A DNA stretch of 64,000 nucleotides from Marsupella aquatica. Lineage: Eukaryota > Marchantiophyta. The notes under the pieces were generated by a model. It ran no database searches, had not been told where the DNA came from, and saw nothing but the letters and a program-made list of their open reading frames with translations. Numbering within the stretch: the stretch's first letter is position 1; the number at the start of each line of letters is the position of its first letter. Location of the stretch: assembly GCA_973895155.1 (NCBI GenBank), contig OZ316892.1, positions 17,112,001-17,176,000 of the forward strand. Reading direction: 5' to 3'. A program made the position numbers and the translations under genes. This document shows positions 28,501 through 40,479 of this stretch, in pieces.

Positions 28501-29039
28501 GCCATGGGCACCAATTTGAGAGAGGGTGCATGTTAGTCATTCGTTGTGAATCAAGGTTGATAGTGTGACTATTTGGTCATAAAAAGTGCAACCCTGGTTT
28601 TCTCCTTGTCATTCACAAGATGGTTAGCAGCATTGATCTAGATTGAGCAATGACAATGCACATTTCAAGCTCCTAATCTCCCTGGTGATGCTATGAATAT
28701 TCATGCTCCTTTGCAATGTATGATAATGTGCAAAAGGTAGGAGCTAGCGCCAGTGTTGACTGAAAATCAGTGAGATGGTTATGCAAACAAGCATAAACAA
28801 TCATCCACCAATGGTAGCACAACTACTTTTTGAGATTTTCCATCGACAGGCTTGGTGTCATGTCCTAGGTAGGACAATGAGTAGCCATTATGAGTGCGAT
28901 GCTGCTTGCATGCCTATGGGCAATTTGGCGGTATTTAGCAGTGCAACACACCCCACAACACACACCACTATGGGTAGGGATAATTCCATTGTCAACAAAC
29001 CAATGTTGATGTATTGTACTCCTCATTTCCCTAGCACTG
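25511..29039. other. Repeat-like intergenic DNA, no gene recognised
   Basis: AT-rich sequence with short broken frames. A phrase near 26517-26532 (AGCTCTAGCACCATGT) loosely resembles the LTR/primer-binding junction of plant Copia elements on the minus strand, but with too many mismatches to call. Nothing else is supported. Confidence 0.4.
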
Positions 29040-29634
29040 AGTGGTGGACCTAGCCCGCCAACACCCTCACCAAACCCAATACTCTTGCCTTAATACTCTT
29101 GGTGCCCAAATGCCTACATGGAACTCCACAAGCAAGCAACACGATGTGTCTAGCTATCACCGCCAGCGGCAACTCCCATACGAAGCCGCACTCGCTCCTT
29201 AGTACGAATGTCGCTTAACGGACTCTACTATTTGCACAAGCAACCAACCCATCAATAAGAAATACGCCTTGATCTTGGATCTTAAAGTCATTATCTCATC
29301 TCAAGCTCAACACTTGCTAGCAAGTAGGTTGGCAGATAGAGCCTCCCAGGTCTGCTTGGCCTTGCCATAAGCTGAAGCTAAGGTTCACACCCAATATTTG
29401 TCTAGAATAGCCTCTACCAGGCATATTACTTACCAATGAGGTTGGTTGTTTGTGCAGACAGTAGAGGCTGTTGAGTAACGGTTGTGCTGAGGAGCGAGTG
29501 TGACTTTGTATGGGAGTGTGACAAAGGCACCAAGTTGCTTGCTTGTGGAGTTCCATGGAGGCGTTTGGGCACCAAGAATGCTAAGGCAAGAATACTGGGT
29601 TTGGTGAGAGTGTTGGGTGGCTAGGTCCACCACT
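29040..29634. repeat. Large imperfect inverted repeat (foldback), arms over 200 bp
   Basis: The left arm (29040-29268) begins AGTGGTGGACCTAG. The right arm (29421-29634) ends in its complement, CTAGGTCCACCACT. Shared words in order include CTCACCAAACCCA, CTTGCCTTA, TTGGTGCCCAAA, GGAACTCCACAAGCAAGCAA, ACTCCCATAC and CACTCGCTCCT. The loop is about 150 bases. A transcript would fold into a long hairpin. It could be a foldback/MITE element or two LTR fragments inserted head to head. No clear target-site duplication flanks it. Confidence 0.85.
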
Positions 29635-31092
29635 TAATCTAGAGGAGCATTGAAGTTGGAGTCAGCGACGCCAAAGCTAAGTGGTAGGGTAACTGTCAAG
29701 TTCTGCGACTCAGTGGTGCTCCTCCAATCAAGGAGGATGGGACTCTTCACCCTTTCTACAAGCTTGTTTAATTACAAAATTAGGTATTGGCTTCATTTCC
29801 TGTCCGTGTTCAGGTACCTTGTTGACCCTTATCCAATCCCAGACTTAGGCTGTATTATTTGTGGTCTTGGGAAACTATGAGATTTTGGCGTTGTGGTGCT
29901 TGGTTGACGTGTCATTGGTCCGATTGAGTCTGTTTTATTTTTTCCCCGCTGACCTTTGCCGTAATATATATGGTATTTTGAGTTTTTTTGGACACACTAT
30001 TGCTTATCTATTATCTATGTAATATAATACAATATAAATTCCTAGTGGCCTATAGTGGGAGACAATGTGTACTCCTCAACATAAAAAAGTAGTCTCATTT
30101 AATTGTTCTTTGTATATCATTGTTTTTTGAAATGAAGAAAGGAAGCTCAATGCTTATAGAAGCAAGATTTGCCAAAACATGTAATAATATATAGAATGGC
30201 TAACATCATCCCTCCAAAATTGGTTGGTCTTCATGCTACAAATAAAAATTGAGACACAATTCTATATTGGAAATTGATAAATATACACTTGAAGTTGATA
30301 GTAGTACACCCTTGGTGGCTCAGATTGTCCTAGTTCTGTCAAGAGAAGGATCTCAATTATTCACCATTATTCACATTGAGGAAAGCAAACTTGGATGACT
30401 CTCACTTTGTTGCACAAGTATCTAAATGTGGTCCCAACTATTGGCTTGCTTTATATATATAATGCACAAGTTTCACAATCTGTGGCATGTTTTGCTTCAA
30501 TATATGGAGTTGTAGGCTGACTTTCTTGCATTGTTTCTCTCATGTGCAGAAGCTTTAGAGGTTTTGATTACAATACTCAGTCACCCAAAATCTTCCTCAG
30601 AGCTATTGTTAGGTTTATGTGTAAGATAGACAATTGAAAAGTACACTTTATGCCAACCTACCTGTCATGTTTTTGGATCTTGTGAGCTAGAGGTTGCTAG
30701 AGCCTTGCTATCTATCTAAAAGGAAGCTCAAAGTTGATTCAAGCTCATTGGAGATGCAAATTGAGGTTGAAATCACAGGATCACATTTGTGAAATAATCA
30801 ATCGCTATCCTTCCTGAAGTTGGACTGAGGAATAAAATTGCACTTCCAATTACACTCTCCATGTCATCATCAACTGAAGCTTTAGAGAAAAGCACACCTT
30901 TGTCATTGCACAGAGCTACGGCACCTTCACATTGGAGATTGTGTTCCATCAACCAACAAAGGGTAATGCTGCACCAGGACTTTGCTGAGTGATTCCTTCA
31001 TTTTATCTGATTTTAAAAAGGTAACTAAAATGGTTATGTCAAATAAAATTACATTCTGTTTTACAGCATGGTGCCCTAAATTTTACCCAGAA
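29635..31092. other. AT-rich intergenic sequence
   Basis: No gene, tRNA or structured repeat was recognised. The sequence is AT-rich with several runs of TA (for example TATATATATAAT near 30452). Confidence 0.4.
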
Positions 31093-31223
31093 TTTGCCAC
31101 AAACACGAAAGAAAGAGTTATTTTAATTTGGAAACAAATTTGTTCTTGTTTGTGGCTGGTTGTGCTGATGTGGCACAACCTTGTGACAAGGAATTTGCAG
31201 GGGACCTCTCATGGGGGTGCGTA
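31093..31223 (+). repeat. Dispersed repeat family C, copy 2
   Basis: This is a same-strand relative of 870-1000, sharing its beginning (TTGCCACAAACACGAA) and its end (ATGGGGGTGCGTAA against ATGGGGGTCCGTAA). No coding function is assigned. Confidence 0.6.
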
Positions 31224-31748
31224 ACCAGTTCTTTCTCCAAAGCATTAAACCTTTGAAGAGACAATCAAACAAATCAAGGGAGAATACCAAAAGAGAATAA
31301 TAATTGAGGTCTCTCAAGAGAAGTTCATGGTGTTGATGAGAGGACTGATTGGAGAATAGTCAATCTTTGGTAAAGTGCATGATCACACTATCTTGTATCC
31401 TTGCTTGTTAAGGAGGGAAATATTAAGCTTCCATATATCTAGTGGAAAGTTAATGGAAACCATCTGTTGTTAATCTTGTTACTGTAATTATCTAGAAGCT
31501 GTTTCTTGGCAGTAAGCATTGCATGGCAACCTAGATGTCCATTGTTGGCTAATTAGAATTTATTCTATAGTTGAGGTTGCATGGAATGGTGGGGTGAAGT
31601 AAGAATAATAAAGAGAGGTGTGTCTATACAGGTTTTCACAAAAGATTTAGGAAATATAAAAATAAAGAAAATGATGTTCCAATAGACCACATTTCCCCAA
31701 ATTTAGTGTAATTGTAAAAACTTGATGTTCATAAATTCAAATATCTTT

Positions 31749-32064
31749 TAGTTTTGAGGATGTGCTAGGGCTAGGCTAGAGGAGTAGATAAGCTACACTT
31801 CCAGCAAAGTGAGAGTGAACTTTTGGCAGTTTTGGTTGAGTTATTTATCATGGAATGCAGAGGGGTAAGTTTTATTAGATTAATTTTCATTGTGTTAATA
31901 CAAAATATCAGGGCTAGGGTTTTTTTCCTCCTCCTTCTCTAGTTGCCTTGCAGGTGAAAACTAGAAATTACCTTGAGACTCATATTGATCAACTTATAAG
32001 CCCACAACTCCCATGGACCACCAAAATTGTGTCCAACATGGAGGTTCATCTGGGCTTCACTTTC
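31749..32064 (+). repeat. Dispersed repeat family A, copy 1
   Basis: Direct-orientation relative of 62551-63085. Shared ordered words are AGTTTTGAG-ATGTG, TTTGGCA-TTTT-GTTGAGTTAT, CTAGTT-CCTTG-AGGT, GACTCAT, GTCCAACATGG-GGT and GGGCTTCACTTTC. This copy is shorter by about 220 bases because of internal indels. It is non-coding as far as can be seen, probably a non-autonomous transposon or LTR fragment. Confidence 0.75.
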
Positions 32065-34302
32065 AAAAAGAAAGCTAAACATCATATAGGTAATTGCAAG
32101 CCAGAAAATGACTAGTCTAATAAAAGGAAAATAATGTAGGTAATATTTCACTCCAATTCAATTACAGGGATATATCACAGTCTTCTCTTTGATTAGGAAG
32201 CACAACCACCAACCTTGATCTGGCACCTACTGGGGTAAATGACTGGTGGACAAGAGGCCCTGGACCCTTAGCTTAATTAATATGGGAACCCCCATGCAAA
32301 CACAGGAAGTTTTTTTTTAATCCCCTTTTTGACTTATTGTTATAATTGCTTATAACCTAACAAGCCCATGTTTTATGATGTGTTTGATTTATAATGCATG
32401 TAGGGGTTATTAAAAAACTATCCCAAGTCTCTTTTTGCAAAGGTGTATAGTATGGGCTTGCCATATGTCACCACCCTCTAAGAGGATGTCTTAAAATTTC
32501 TGGTCCTATGTTTCAAACCACCCTCAAAAGTGTTTGTGTAAATATTGTGAATAGCACAAGGTGGAGAGATTGTATTACTCATTTTTGTTTCATCCCAATT
32601 CTTGAAGGAAACACTGAATATTTCCTCCTCACCTTTATGGCCTCAATGAGTTGTGTCTCAAGGACTTGAGATCTTCTCTCTCTCCCTAACTTCACAAAGA
32701 GAGTGCTGCCACTTTTGCAATGAAGGGCATATTTTGCAGAATGCAACACATGCGAGATGGGTGTAAGAGGTGTCTTGCATGTATGCAGCCCTTTAATTTT
32801 CAACCCTAAACCAATATTCTAGCAGCGTGTTACTTAAGGAGAAAATTGTGCCTGAAATGCCTCATTTGCCAGGCTTGGCAACCTCTTAAGTGGAAAACCA
32901 AGGCAAAAGCCTGAAAATGTTCCAGCCTATGCAGGCCCTTTGAGAAATGGAGACAAGACAATCCTCTGGTCCTGGGCTTAATGTTTTATGCAGGAAATTG
33001 AGGGAGTTTGAATGGCCAGCTACATGCAAGATAGCTCTAAGGTGAATCAAGTGCCAGGATGTGGGTCCCCTGTCTCTATTATTACTCTCTCCTTCACAGA
33101 GCAAGTGCAGCCATGAAGGGCAGATCTTTGCAGGATGCCACACATGCAAGATGGGTGTAAGGTGAATTAGGGGCCTAAATGTGGGTCCTTTGCCTCTCAT
33201 ACAATGTGGGAGTTATGACTAGGACAAATTAACATCACCTGTTCTATACAGATTTGTATTTGCTCACCACACAGGAACAAGCAATACTAGTTTGAGTGCC
33301 CATGCTTTGCAGGTCAAGAAGCTTCCAGCCTTTCATAGGTAATGGCCTTCCACAAGCAGTAGTGTAGATCTCTTTTTTGAATAACAGCACCTGAAAAGTT
33401 TACACCCCCTAAAAGTATGCTCCTCTTCAATTCTCCATCAACAATCTCTATATAGTAATCTGTGCAACAGAGTTTAATGTTTATGATGTACCCAGTATAG
33501 TCAAGCCATATAGCCCCATGCTCATCCCAGAACATGCTTGATTTTTGTCTAGTAATGATAAGTAAGTGGATAAAAAAAGAGAGTTGAACTAGAATACATA
33601 TTGAGAGTGAGTGGGATAAAATAATATAAATGCACATGCAAGAAAAACACATAGTGAGTGACCAGGCAATGAAAAGTACAGTCAAGGTCTATGACACAAA
33701 GGTGCTCCATCTGTGCACTTTTTAATTCAATGTGCCTTGTTAATGATACTCAATTCAATAAAAACCATAAACTTAGGAAAGAAAGCCATGAGGGGAAGTC
33801 AGGACACATGTGTCCATGTTATGTAGAATTATTTCTCTCACTCATGAGAATACTTAAAAACTTTGTTCAAATGGTAGAAATTAAAGCCATTAGTTTCACA
33901 CACTTGAAATCTAAGAGATAACAAAGTTTAAAAATTAAGCGGGCTGCCAAAATAAGTTCAAAATTCCCCAGGATACCAAAAATTAAAGGGGTCTAAAAGC
34001 TAATTAAAAATCTATAGCTAAGTAAAATGTATAGGATACAAAGAAGGCCCCTTGATAAGACACATTGAAAAAAATTACATTGCACACGAAATCTGAAAGG
34101 TGGATTCACCATATATATTCACCATCCACCTTTCGTATTACACCAAATTTGTAATGTCTCTGGTAAGAGAAAAATTTGATTTCAGACCAGCATAGAAGTT
34201 TGGGTAAGGAGAGCCCTTCCTGTGCATACACACAAATATTTGGGCTAGTCAGAGTCTTTGGGTAGTATGAGTCCCTACTGCCTATGCTTTACATCACTGT
34301 TT
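32065..34302. other. Intergenic sequence with a local duplication
   Basis: Two related stretches lie about 400 bases apart (about 32692-32772 and 33088-33170). They share CTTCACA-AG-AGTGC-GCCA, ATGAAGGGCA, TTTGCAG-ATGC and ACACATGC-AGATGGGTGTAAG. A partial third relative (ACATGCAAGATAGCTCTAAGGTGAAT) is near 33023. Around 34095-34140 the words GAAAGGTGGAT and ATCCACCTTTC can pair as a small hairpin. No gene was recognised. Confidence 0.55.
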
Positions 34303-34500
34303 TATTAGTGGCAAAATTTGGCAAAATTTGGCTCATTGAAAAGTTTTCACCCCTATTGGTGAAAATTACTCATACTTTTTGTCTTTGATTAATCAGTTCC
34401 CACTAGCCAGAATCCTCTGGTTATAATGAAATCTTGGGAGATCCAAGGGTCATAAACTAATCTAGGAAAATGACATAAGGAATAGTCTTTGCATCTTCTG
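34303..34500 (+). repeat. Dispersed repeat family B, copy 1
   Basis: Same-strand relative of 52645-52790. Shared words are TTAGTGGCAAAA-TTTG, AAAAG-T, AGCCAGAATC, ATAAGGAATA and GCATCTTCT. Divergent and non-coding. Confidence 0.55.
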
Positions 34501-36177
34501 ACCCCTCCACAGCAAACTGTGTCACAGTCAAAAGGAGGTATTTGTTTGATGTACCTCCAAAAGTGTTATTTGATGGGACCCTTGAGTTTTGGGGTATGGT
34601 GATTTGAGGTCTATCATCGGTCTGGATCACTCTGGGATCCTATCAAATAACACTTTTCATTTGAGGGTCCATCAAGCATAGAAATAGAATTAATGTATAG
34701 ATAGATTTCTTTGCCAACTGCACCTGTTGACCAGAAGCGAGGTGAGCTTGGCTGTGAAATGGTCATTATTTTCCCAAACATGTCGTTTAGAGTGACCACC
34801 AGGAGAGACATCAGTTTGCAGGTTTGGAGGGAGAAGTCATACCAATTGACAGGAGCCGCCATTACTTCTCACACCTCAGCTTTCTCAAACCTGCACGTAT
34901 GAACAGAACTGTACAAGAGGGTTGTGCTCGTGTGCCTCTTGTTTCCCCCCTCTACTCCAAAATCTCAACGAAGACTGTCTGAATTGGACCATTCGGAAAA
35001 AAGAGTAAGAAATTTTAGAGATCGCAGTGCCTGTGACAGACTCTGCTGTGGTCTGCTCTGGTTCGGGAGATCAGACGAGTCCTATTCTTACCCAAATGCG
35101 AGTTGTGGACCAGTGAATCTTCCGCGGAAGACGCAATAGCAGCAGCTTCGCTCCGAACTCTAGTGTCGCCAGAACCTCTAGAATTTCTTGGTTCTGCTGG
35201 CGAAGGGTGGAGGCAAAGCACACCGAAGCTGGCCGGTAAGGAGAGAAGGGAGGAGACTACGAAGGGAGCAGCAACATCACTCGACGATTTGACAAGAGGT
35301 AGAGATGGTGATCTTCCTTCTTAAACTGTTGTCTGTAGACGTTGTTGTCGTGGGCAATTAACAGTAGGCCCAAGGGTTGCCGAATCTGACTAGAAGGGTT
35401 TGTCTAAAATGATTGGGGGCAATGAGAGCAGTAGCAGACATCTCTGGTCTTGCTGGCCTCCCCCTGACTAGGTCGAAAAAAGAACCAATACAGGTCTTCG
35501 GGTGAATAATCCTCCAACATTACAATAGTTTTATATTCACTTTCGCTAAGGTTGCTATGGTTCATCTGGGGAACACGATATTTACTTTCCGATACACACT
35601 TCCCAACCCCTATAAGTCCCTTTCTATTCATAACGAGTAGAATTCCAATGGAAGTAGCCTAGCCTAGAGGTGCACCTTTATCGTTGAGCAAGTTGATAAG
35701 ATTTGATGTTTTTTGGCTTCCTTGTGCTTGAGTTTTGGGACCATCAGCTGTTCCTTGGATATACTATTTCTTGAAGATTTCCTATTGTGCCTTGAGAACT
35801 CTCTTGGAGCCAGATGTATGACGTTTGCCGGATTTCGGTAGGCTCTCAAATACTGATCTCACAGTTGGACAGCCTTTGTTGAAGGTTAATGATATTGAAG
35901 CAAGATTTCTACAAGAGCGGAGGATAGAACCCATCTAGGTGGACAGATTGAGAACAATCACAAGCCAAGAAGAAGATTGTTGATAAAGAGGTTATATTTG
36001 CTTGGCAGGTTTAAAATAGCAGTTTCAGCTCTGCATCAGCTGTTTGAATAGAACGAAGCACATTCCCAGCTGTTCGAGGTATGCAGATGGTGCAATTGCT
36101 TGGGGAAACAAGTGCAACATGTTGGGAACGGGCTACCAGAGAAGCATGAGCCAGAAGTAGGCTTTCATCCAGAAATC
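34501..36177 (+). promoter_or_regulatory. Upstream region of APE2
   Basis: About 34860-35330 is less AT-rich than the rest and has an open plus-strand frame (35103-35324) ending near a plausible splice donor. It matches no family and could be a non-coding leader exon of APE2. A frame open from 36100 joins APE2, but conservation begins at MRIVSWNVNG (36178). The promoter cannot be placed more exactly by eye. Confidence 0.35.
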
Positions 36178-39100
36178 ATGCGTATCGTGAGCTGGAATGT
36201 GAACGGGCTCCAGACAACCCTGAAGGATGCGACCCATCGCTTCACCAATACCTCCAATTATTTTACCACTATCCTCAAAGCCGATGTTGTGTGCTTTCAG
36301 GTTTCTATTCCTTTCGTCTCTCAAAGTTCGTTTCCTAGGATCACCTGTTCCTGAAGGTTGCACCCAGACATGGTTCACATCACTGTTGAGACACAAATGT
36401 CTGGAGTAGAATAGTACATGGTAGGCTTTGGTACGAAAGATGGAGATTTGGGAGGTGTATCGAGCTTTTTGTGAAGCAAAGGCTGCTCATGTTGAGGTGG
36501 TGTATAACGTAGGGGTGTAAGTGGGGCTCTTTTGCTACATCCTTATCATTTACATAGAGGAAAGAAGTGTATAGCTCAAGTCAGCTCCTGTGCAGAATCC
36601 CAAAAGCATCCGTAGGTGATGATTGCAGGAAAGTTCTCCTCAAGTTATCAATGGGAGTCCTTCAAATCGCCTTGTATCCTTCAGGACGATCTCTTTCTGA
36701 TTCCACTGCCATTTCTTACCAACTCGGGCCACACTCCCTTCTCTGGCTGAACTCCATTCAAGGCTGAAGAAGTTGCATGTTTTGAAATTCTCATGTCAGT
36801 ACTTGTTCTGTAGGAGGCTAAGGTCCAGGAGGAGAAGCTTGAGAAGTGGATGGCCTGCGTTCCAGGTTTTGAATCCTTCTGGGCATTTAGTCAGGCAAAG
36901 AAAGGCTACAGTGGTAAGACTAATGTTTTGTCCCTTATCGCCAAGTCAGCTACGGAGTCTAAGTGAAGCACATCTTCTATTGGTCATTTATGTAACGGTG
37001 CCTATTGATTTGTCCCCCCTTCGTAGAGTTGACGTGACACCAGCATGTCTCCTGAATGAGCAGGTGTGGTGACTTACGTGAAGAATGACCTCTCACCACT
37101 AGATGCTGCAGCAGAAAAGTTGCCTGGCGATATGGATGTCATTGAAGATCTTTGCAGGGAAGGAAGAATCATTGAAACAGACCATGGCAGTTTTGTCCTA
37201 GTAAATGTCTATGTTCCAAATGCTGGCGATAGAGAAGAGGGTCGTCCCCGCCTGGAATTTAAGGTTCGGTTTTTAAAGGCTTTAAAGCGGAAATGTAAGT
37301 TCTTCTTCATATCCTAGGGAAGGGTTTGAAGGTCATTCATGTTCGATTATTTAGGTTCTAAGTCAGCACAACTTCTCTGGCTTCGTTCCAGTTGCAGGGC
37401 AATGCAAGGTCGTTGTTTTGCCAGCGTTCTTGACTGGAAGCTTGGTGGCTACGAACAAGTCATAGGAAACATCTATGTGCTGCAATGGAATAATACTGGA
37501 AAGGCCGTCTTATTTGTTAATTTTGAAGAATTGCCAAGTAGCCCTTATAGTTCCTCATGATTTGAAATGATTCCAGGTGATGACTTGGTAAGCTCGGGAC
37601 GGCATGTGGTAGTTGTTGGGGATTTCAACATCGCACATAAGGCAATTGATGTCCACAAAAAATGGAACGTTGAAGAGATCTACTCTTCAGGTATATTTCG
37701 TACACTGCTGCTCTTTTGGTGGAGAAGCACTCGGGTCTACTTGACCTCTGAGTCTTCAGTGTCATGTTGCTGAGCCATATAATATTCAAACTTCATTCTC
37801 CAGTGAAAGGAAACTAACATTGCACGTTTCCACCCAGTCCCACAGTTGAGTATATCAGCATTTACTTTTCCAAATGTCATTTTTATTGTTGTAACTCTAG
37901 GGCGTCAAAGGTAGAGGTTCTTCTCGTTCCGGTTTTGTAACCGGACATTTACTATTCTTAATTGCCAAGTCCGATTAGCTCTCTCGTACGTATTACAACG
38001 GGAATACATTTTGGGAAGTTTGAAAGCGAGTTCAGAGTGAGTATCGAAGCTGATGTGACCTACGTTGCCCTTTCATAACTGCGTACAGAGGAGCACAGTT
38101 GGCTGGAGAACTTTTTGACAGAGTATGTTGACCTGTTCCGGCGATTCCATCCAGACGTGAAGGATATATACTCGGTGTGGGAAGCGAAGACTGATGCACG
38201 AATCCACAATGAGGGGCTCAGGTAAGGAATGCCTTTCCTTTGTATCCGATTAATGTGCCAAAACTTCCACAGCATCAGGAAGATTAGGAATTGACATTCG
38301 CCTTTGGATGGTCCCAGGATTGACTATGCAGTTTGTGATAAAGGCTTCCTATCACAAGTGAAGGACACTCAAATTCTGAAAATGGTTCCAAAGAACTGGA
38401 GTGATCATGCAGCTGTGCTCGTCACCCTCCAGGAGCAACCTGCCTTGCCTCCGCATCCTTCCCCTTCAATCAGTTCTCAAAATATGAAGCGGTTCCAAGA
38501 AGATCGTCGGCAGAAGAAACTCACTTCTCTCTTCTCTCGCGGAGCTTCAAAGCCCATGACTGCTTCCAATATCGAGAATAATGTGCCCATCAAGGAAGGA
38601 AATCCACAGAAAGGCAATACAAGTACATCGTCTCCTATGACACCAAGCTCAGGTGACTCGGGCCCCAAAACCTCCAGTGGAGTAGTGGATAAACTCGAGA
38701 AGTCTACAGAACGGGAACAGGAAGTTACTCCTGCTCCTGAAACCCTTTCCAATGAGGCCGAATCTCAAGTGACTAATGACGAGCCTTTTGTTGAGACCGT
38801 TTGCAAGGCTTTGGGTAGCAACGAGAATTTGGGAGGACAGTTCACAATTGCCACTGCCACTCCAAATGCCAATGATCATGATGGCAGCCAGGCCGTACAG
38901 CAAAATACTGCGGTTTCTGAGCAGCCAGATTCAGAGAGCCGCATGGTGCAACCTAAAAATGTTGAAGCAAAAGTTGATGGTTTGAACTCCCAAAACCAGG
39001 TCTCAGAGTTAGCTTCAGGTTTAGAACCGAGATCGGATGTCATGGCGACAGAGAACAGTGACGAGAGATCCCCTCCCAAACGTAAACAACCTTCTATACC

Positions 39101-39206
39101 TCTGATTGAAGCAGGGGGAGCTGCTGCTAAGCAAAGAAATATGACTTCATACTTTAAAGTCGCCGCTCGTGAGACTGGTACCGCAGCAGAAGATCAGCCC
39201 AAGTAG
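36178..39206 (+). CDS. APE2: APE2 AP endonuclease (exonuclease III family), 6 exons
   Basis: APE2 cleaves abasic sites weakly and mainly resects 3' ends as an exonuclease/phosphodiesterase, acting with PCNA in nuclear repair. Exons: 36178-36300, 36814-36913, 37064-37294, 37577-37690, 38089-38221, 38318-39206, all GT-AG and in phase, 529 residues. Catalytic-fold residues are present: N7 in WNVNG, E42 at the start of exon 2, Y124 in VYVPNAGD, D167 and N169 in VGDFNIAH, D236 in RIDYAV, and D263-H264 in WSDHAAV. The C-terminal half (about 275-529) is Ser/Glu/Pro-rich and probably disordered. It carries a PIP-like QKKLTSLF (299-306) and a canonical PIP box QRNMTSYF (506-513) for PCNA binding. The GRF zinc finger that ends most APE2 proteins is not in this frame (see 39219-39293). 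The gene faces TAF2 tail to tail. Confidence 0.93.
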
Positions 39207-39218
39207 ATAAAGTTGTAG

Positions 39219-39293
39219 CGCAGAGCACCACTATGCAACAAACCTGCGCGGGAAGTTAGATCGGCAGGACCCTCAAAGTTCTTCGTCCAGGGT
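39219..39293 (+). other. Possible decayed GRF zinc-finger fragment after the APE2 stop
   Basis: After two TAG codons in the APE2 frame (39204-39206 and 39216-39218), the same frame reads APLCNKPAREVRSAGPSKFF. This loosely resembles the start of the GRF finger (family pattern PLC-H-EP---R-V-K-GPN-G--FFVC). It stops at a plausible splice donor, CCAGG/GTAAAT. The second half of the finger was not found downstream. It may be a relic, an alternative exon or chance. Confidence 0.25.
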
Positions 39294-40479
39294 AAATTTT
39301 GTCTTCCATATCAATGCATCTTGTCATTTAGTCGCTATATTCACACTTGCTGCGAAGTCGTATTTACATCTTCGATAGTTGGTCGCCATAACCTCTGAAA
39401 ACAAACTCTTCAATTTTCTTTCATTCCCCAACAAAATCTACGTTCAAACCACCGAAGACAGTCATGGATTATGTCCACCCCTGTTTATATTAGTCTTGAT
39501 CGGAAACAACCTGCCAGTAAGCTGCGGTGTAATCACAGAATCTGAACGAGGGGGGAACTATTTTTTTACTGGCTAGACTTCATGCCCACAATCCACGAGG
39601 TCCGTATCCAGTGCAATGAACTTCAAGTTATCACACGTCCCTTAAGAGACCGTAGTTCCTAGCCTGGTGATCAGCCTTACACCTGCTAGTCCTATCTAGT
39701 GTAATGCGCTACGCTCTGTGGGCAATATTAGTCAGTTGAAAATGGCCACCTTTCTTCCTCTCACCACGCTGTGTAAACAGTTCCAGAGTTACTTCAGGCA
39801 ACTTTTTGCAGGATGTCTCTCAGATTCGCTCAGGCAGCATAAAGGTGCTATTGAGACAGCAAGTGACTTCTCTTCCTGCTCAAGAGTGGCTCCCTGGCCG
39901 TCAACAGATCCATGGGTACATTGGACTGTCTCAAAACAACACGGTAAAAATCTATCACACTTGGCTGCGTTCACCACGAGTCTCTAGCAAATCATATACA
40001 TTGGTTACAGTAGACACCCAGATAAGCTCTCACAGCAAAGTTGCAGCTCCCATGCCATCATAATACATGCCAAGCGAAATTTCCAATCATGTAGCTGTAC
40101 AAAAAGAAATTAAGACTATTCCAGTTGTCACGTGGCAATTTGCAAGAGTCCATCGAATCAAAATCATCTTGCACGAAGCCGAATACTGAGGAGACTTTAC
40201 TGTGCTTTACTCATAATCACAAGGTACAAAACCTGTCACCTTAAGCTAATGATTACATCCCTTGTATCCAACTTCTTTTGCCTTTTGAGGCGCCGAGTCC
40301 ACGGGAAAAAAATCGGAAGTTCCTATCCTGGGAGACCTTTGAATCTTCTGATGCCTGGCCCGGAACATTCATTAGTGCTAAGGCCTCCGTAGTACACACC
40401 TTTTTGGCAATAATCCTGTACGTCAGGTCTGGAATCTAGGTTTTCTGCAAAATTGACCTGGTTGAATGAGATCGTCCCT
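39294..40479. other. Convergent 3' region between APE2 and TAF2
   Basis: Both genes end into this 1.2 kb, so it holds both 3' untranslated regions. Plus-strand frames near 39718-40063 overlap a good acceptor sequence but match no family. No repeat was recognised. Confidence 0.5.
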
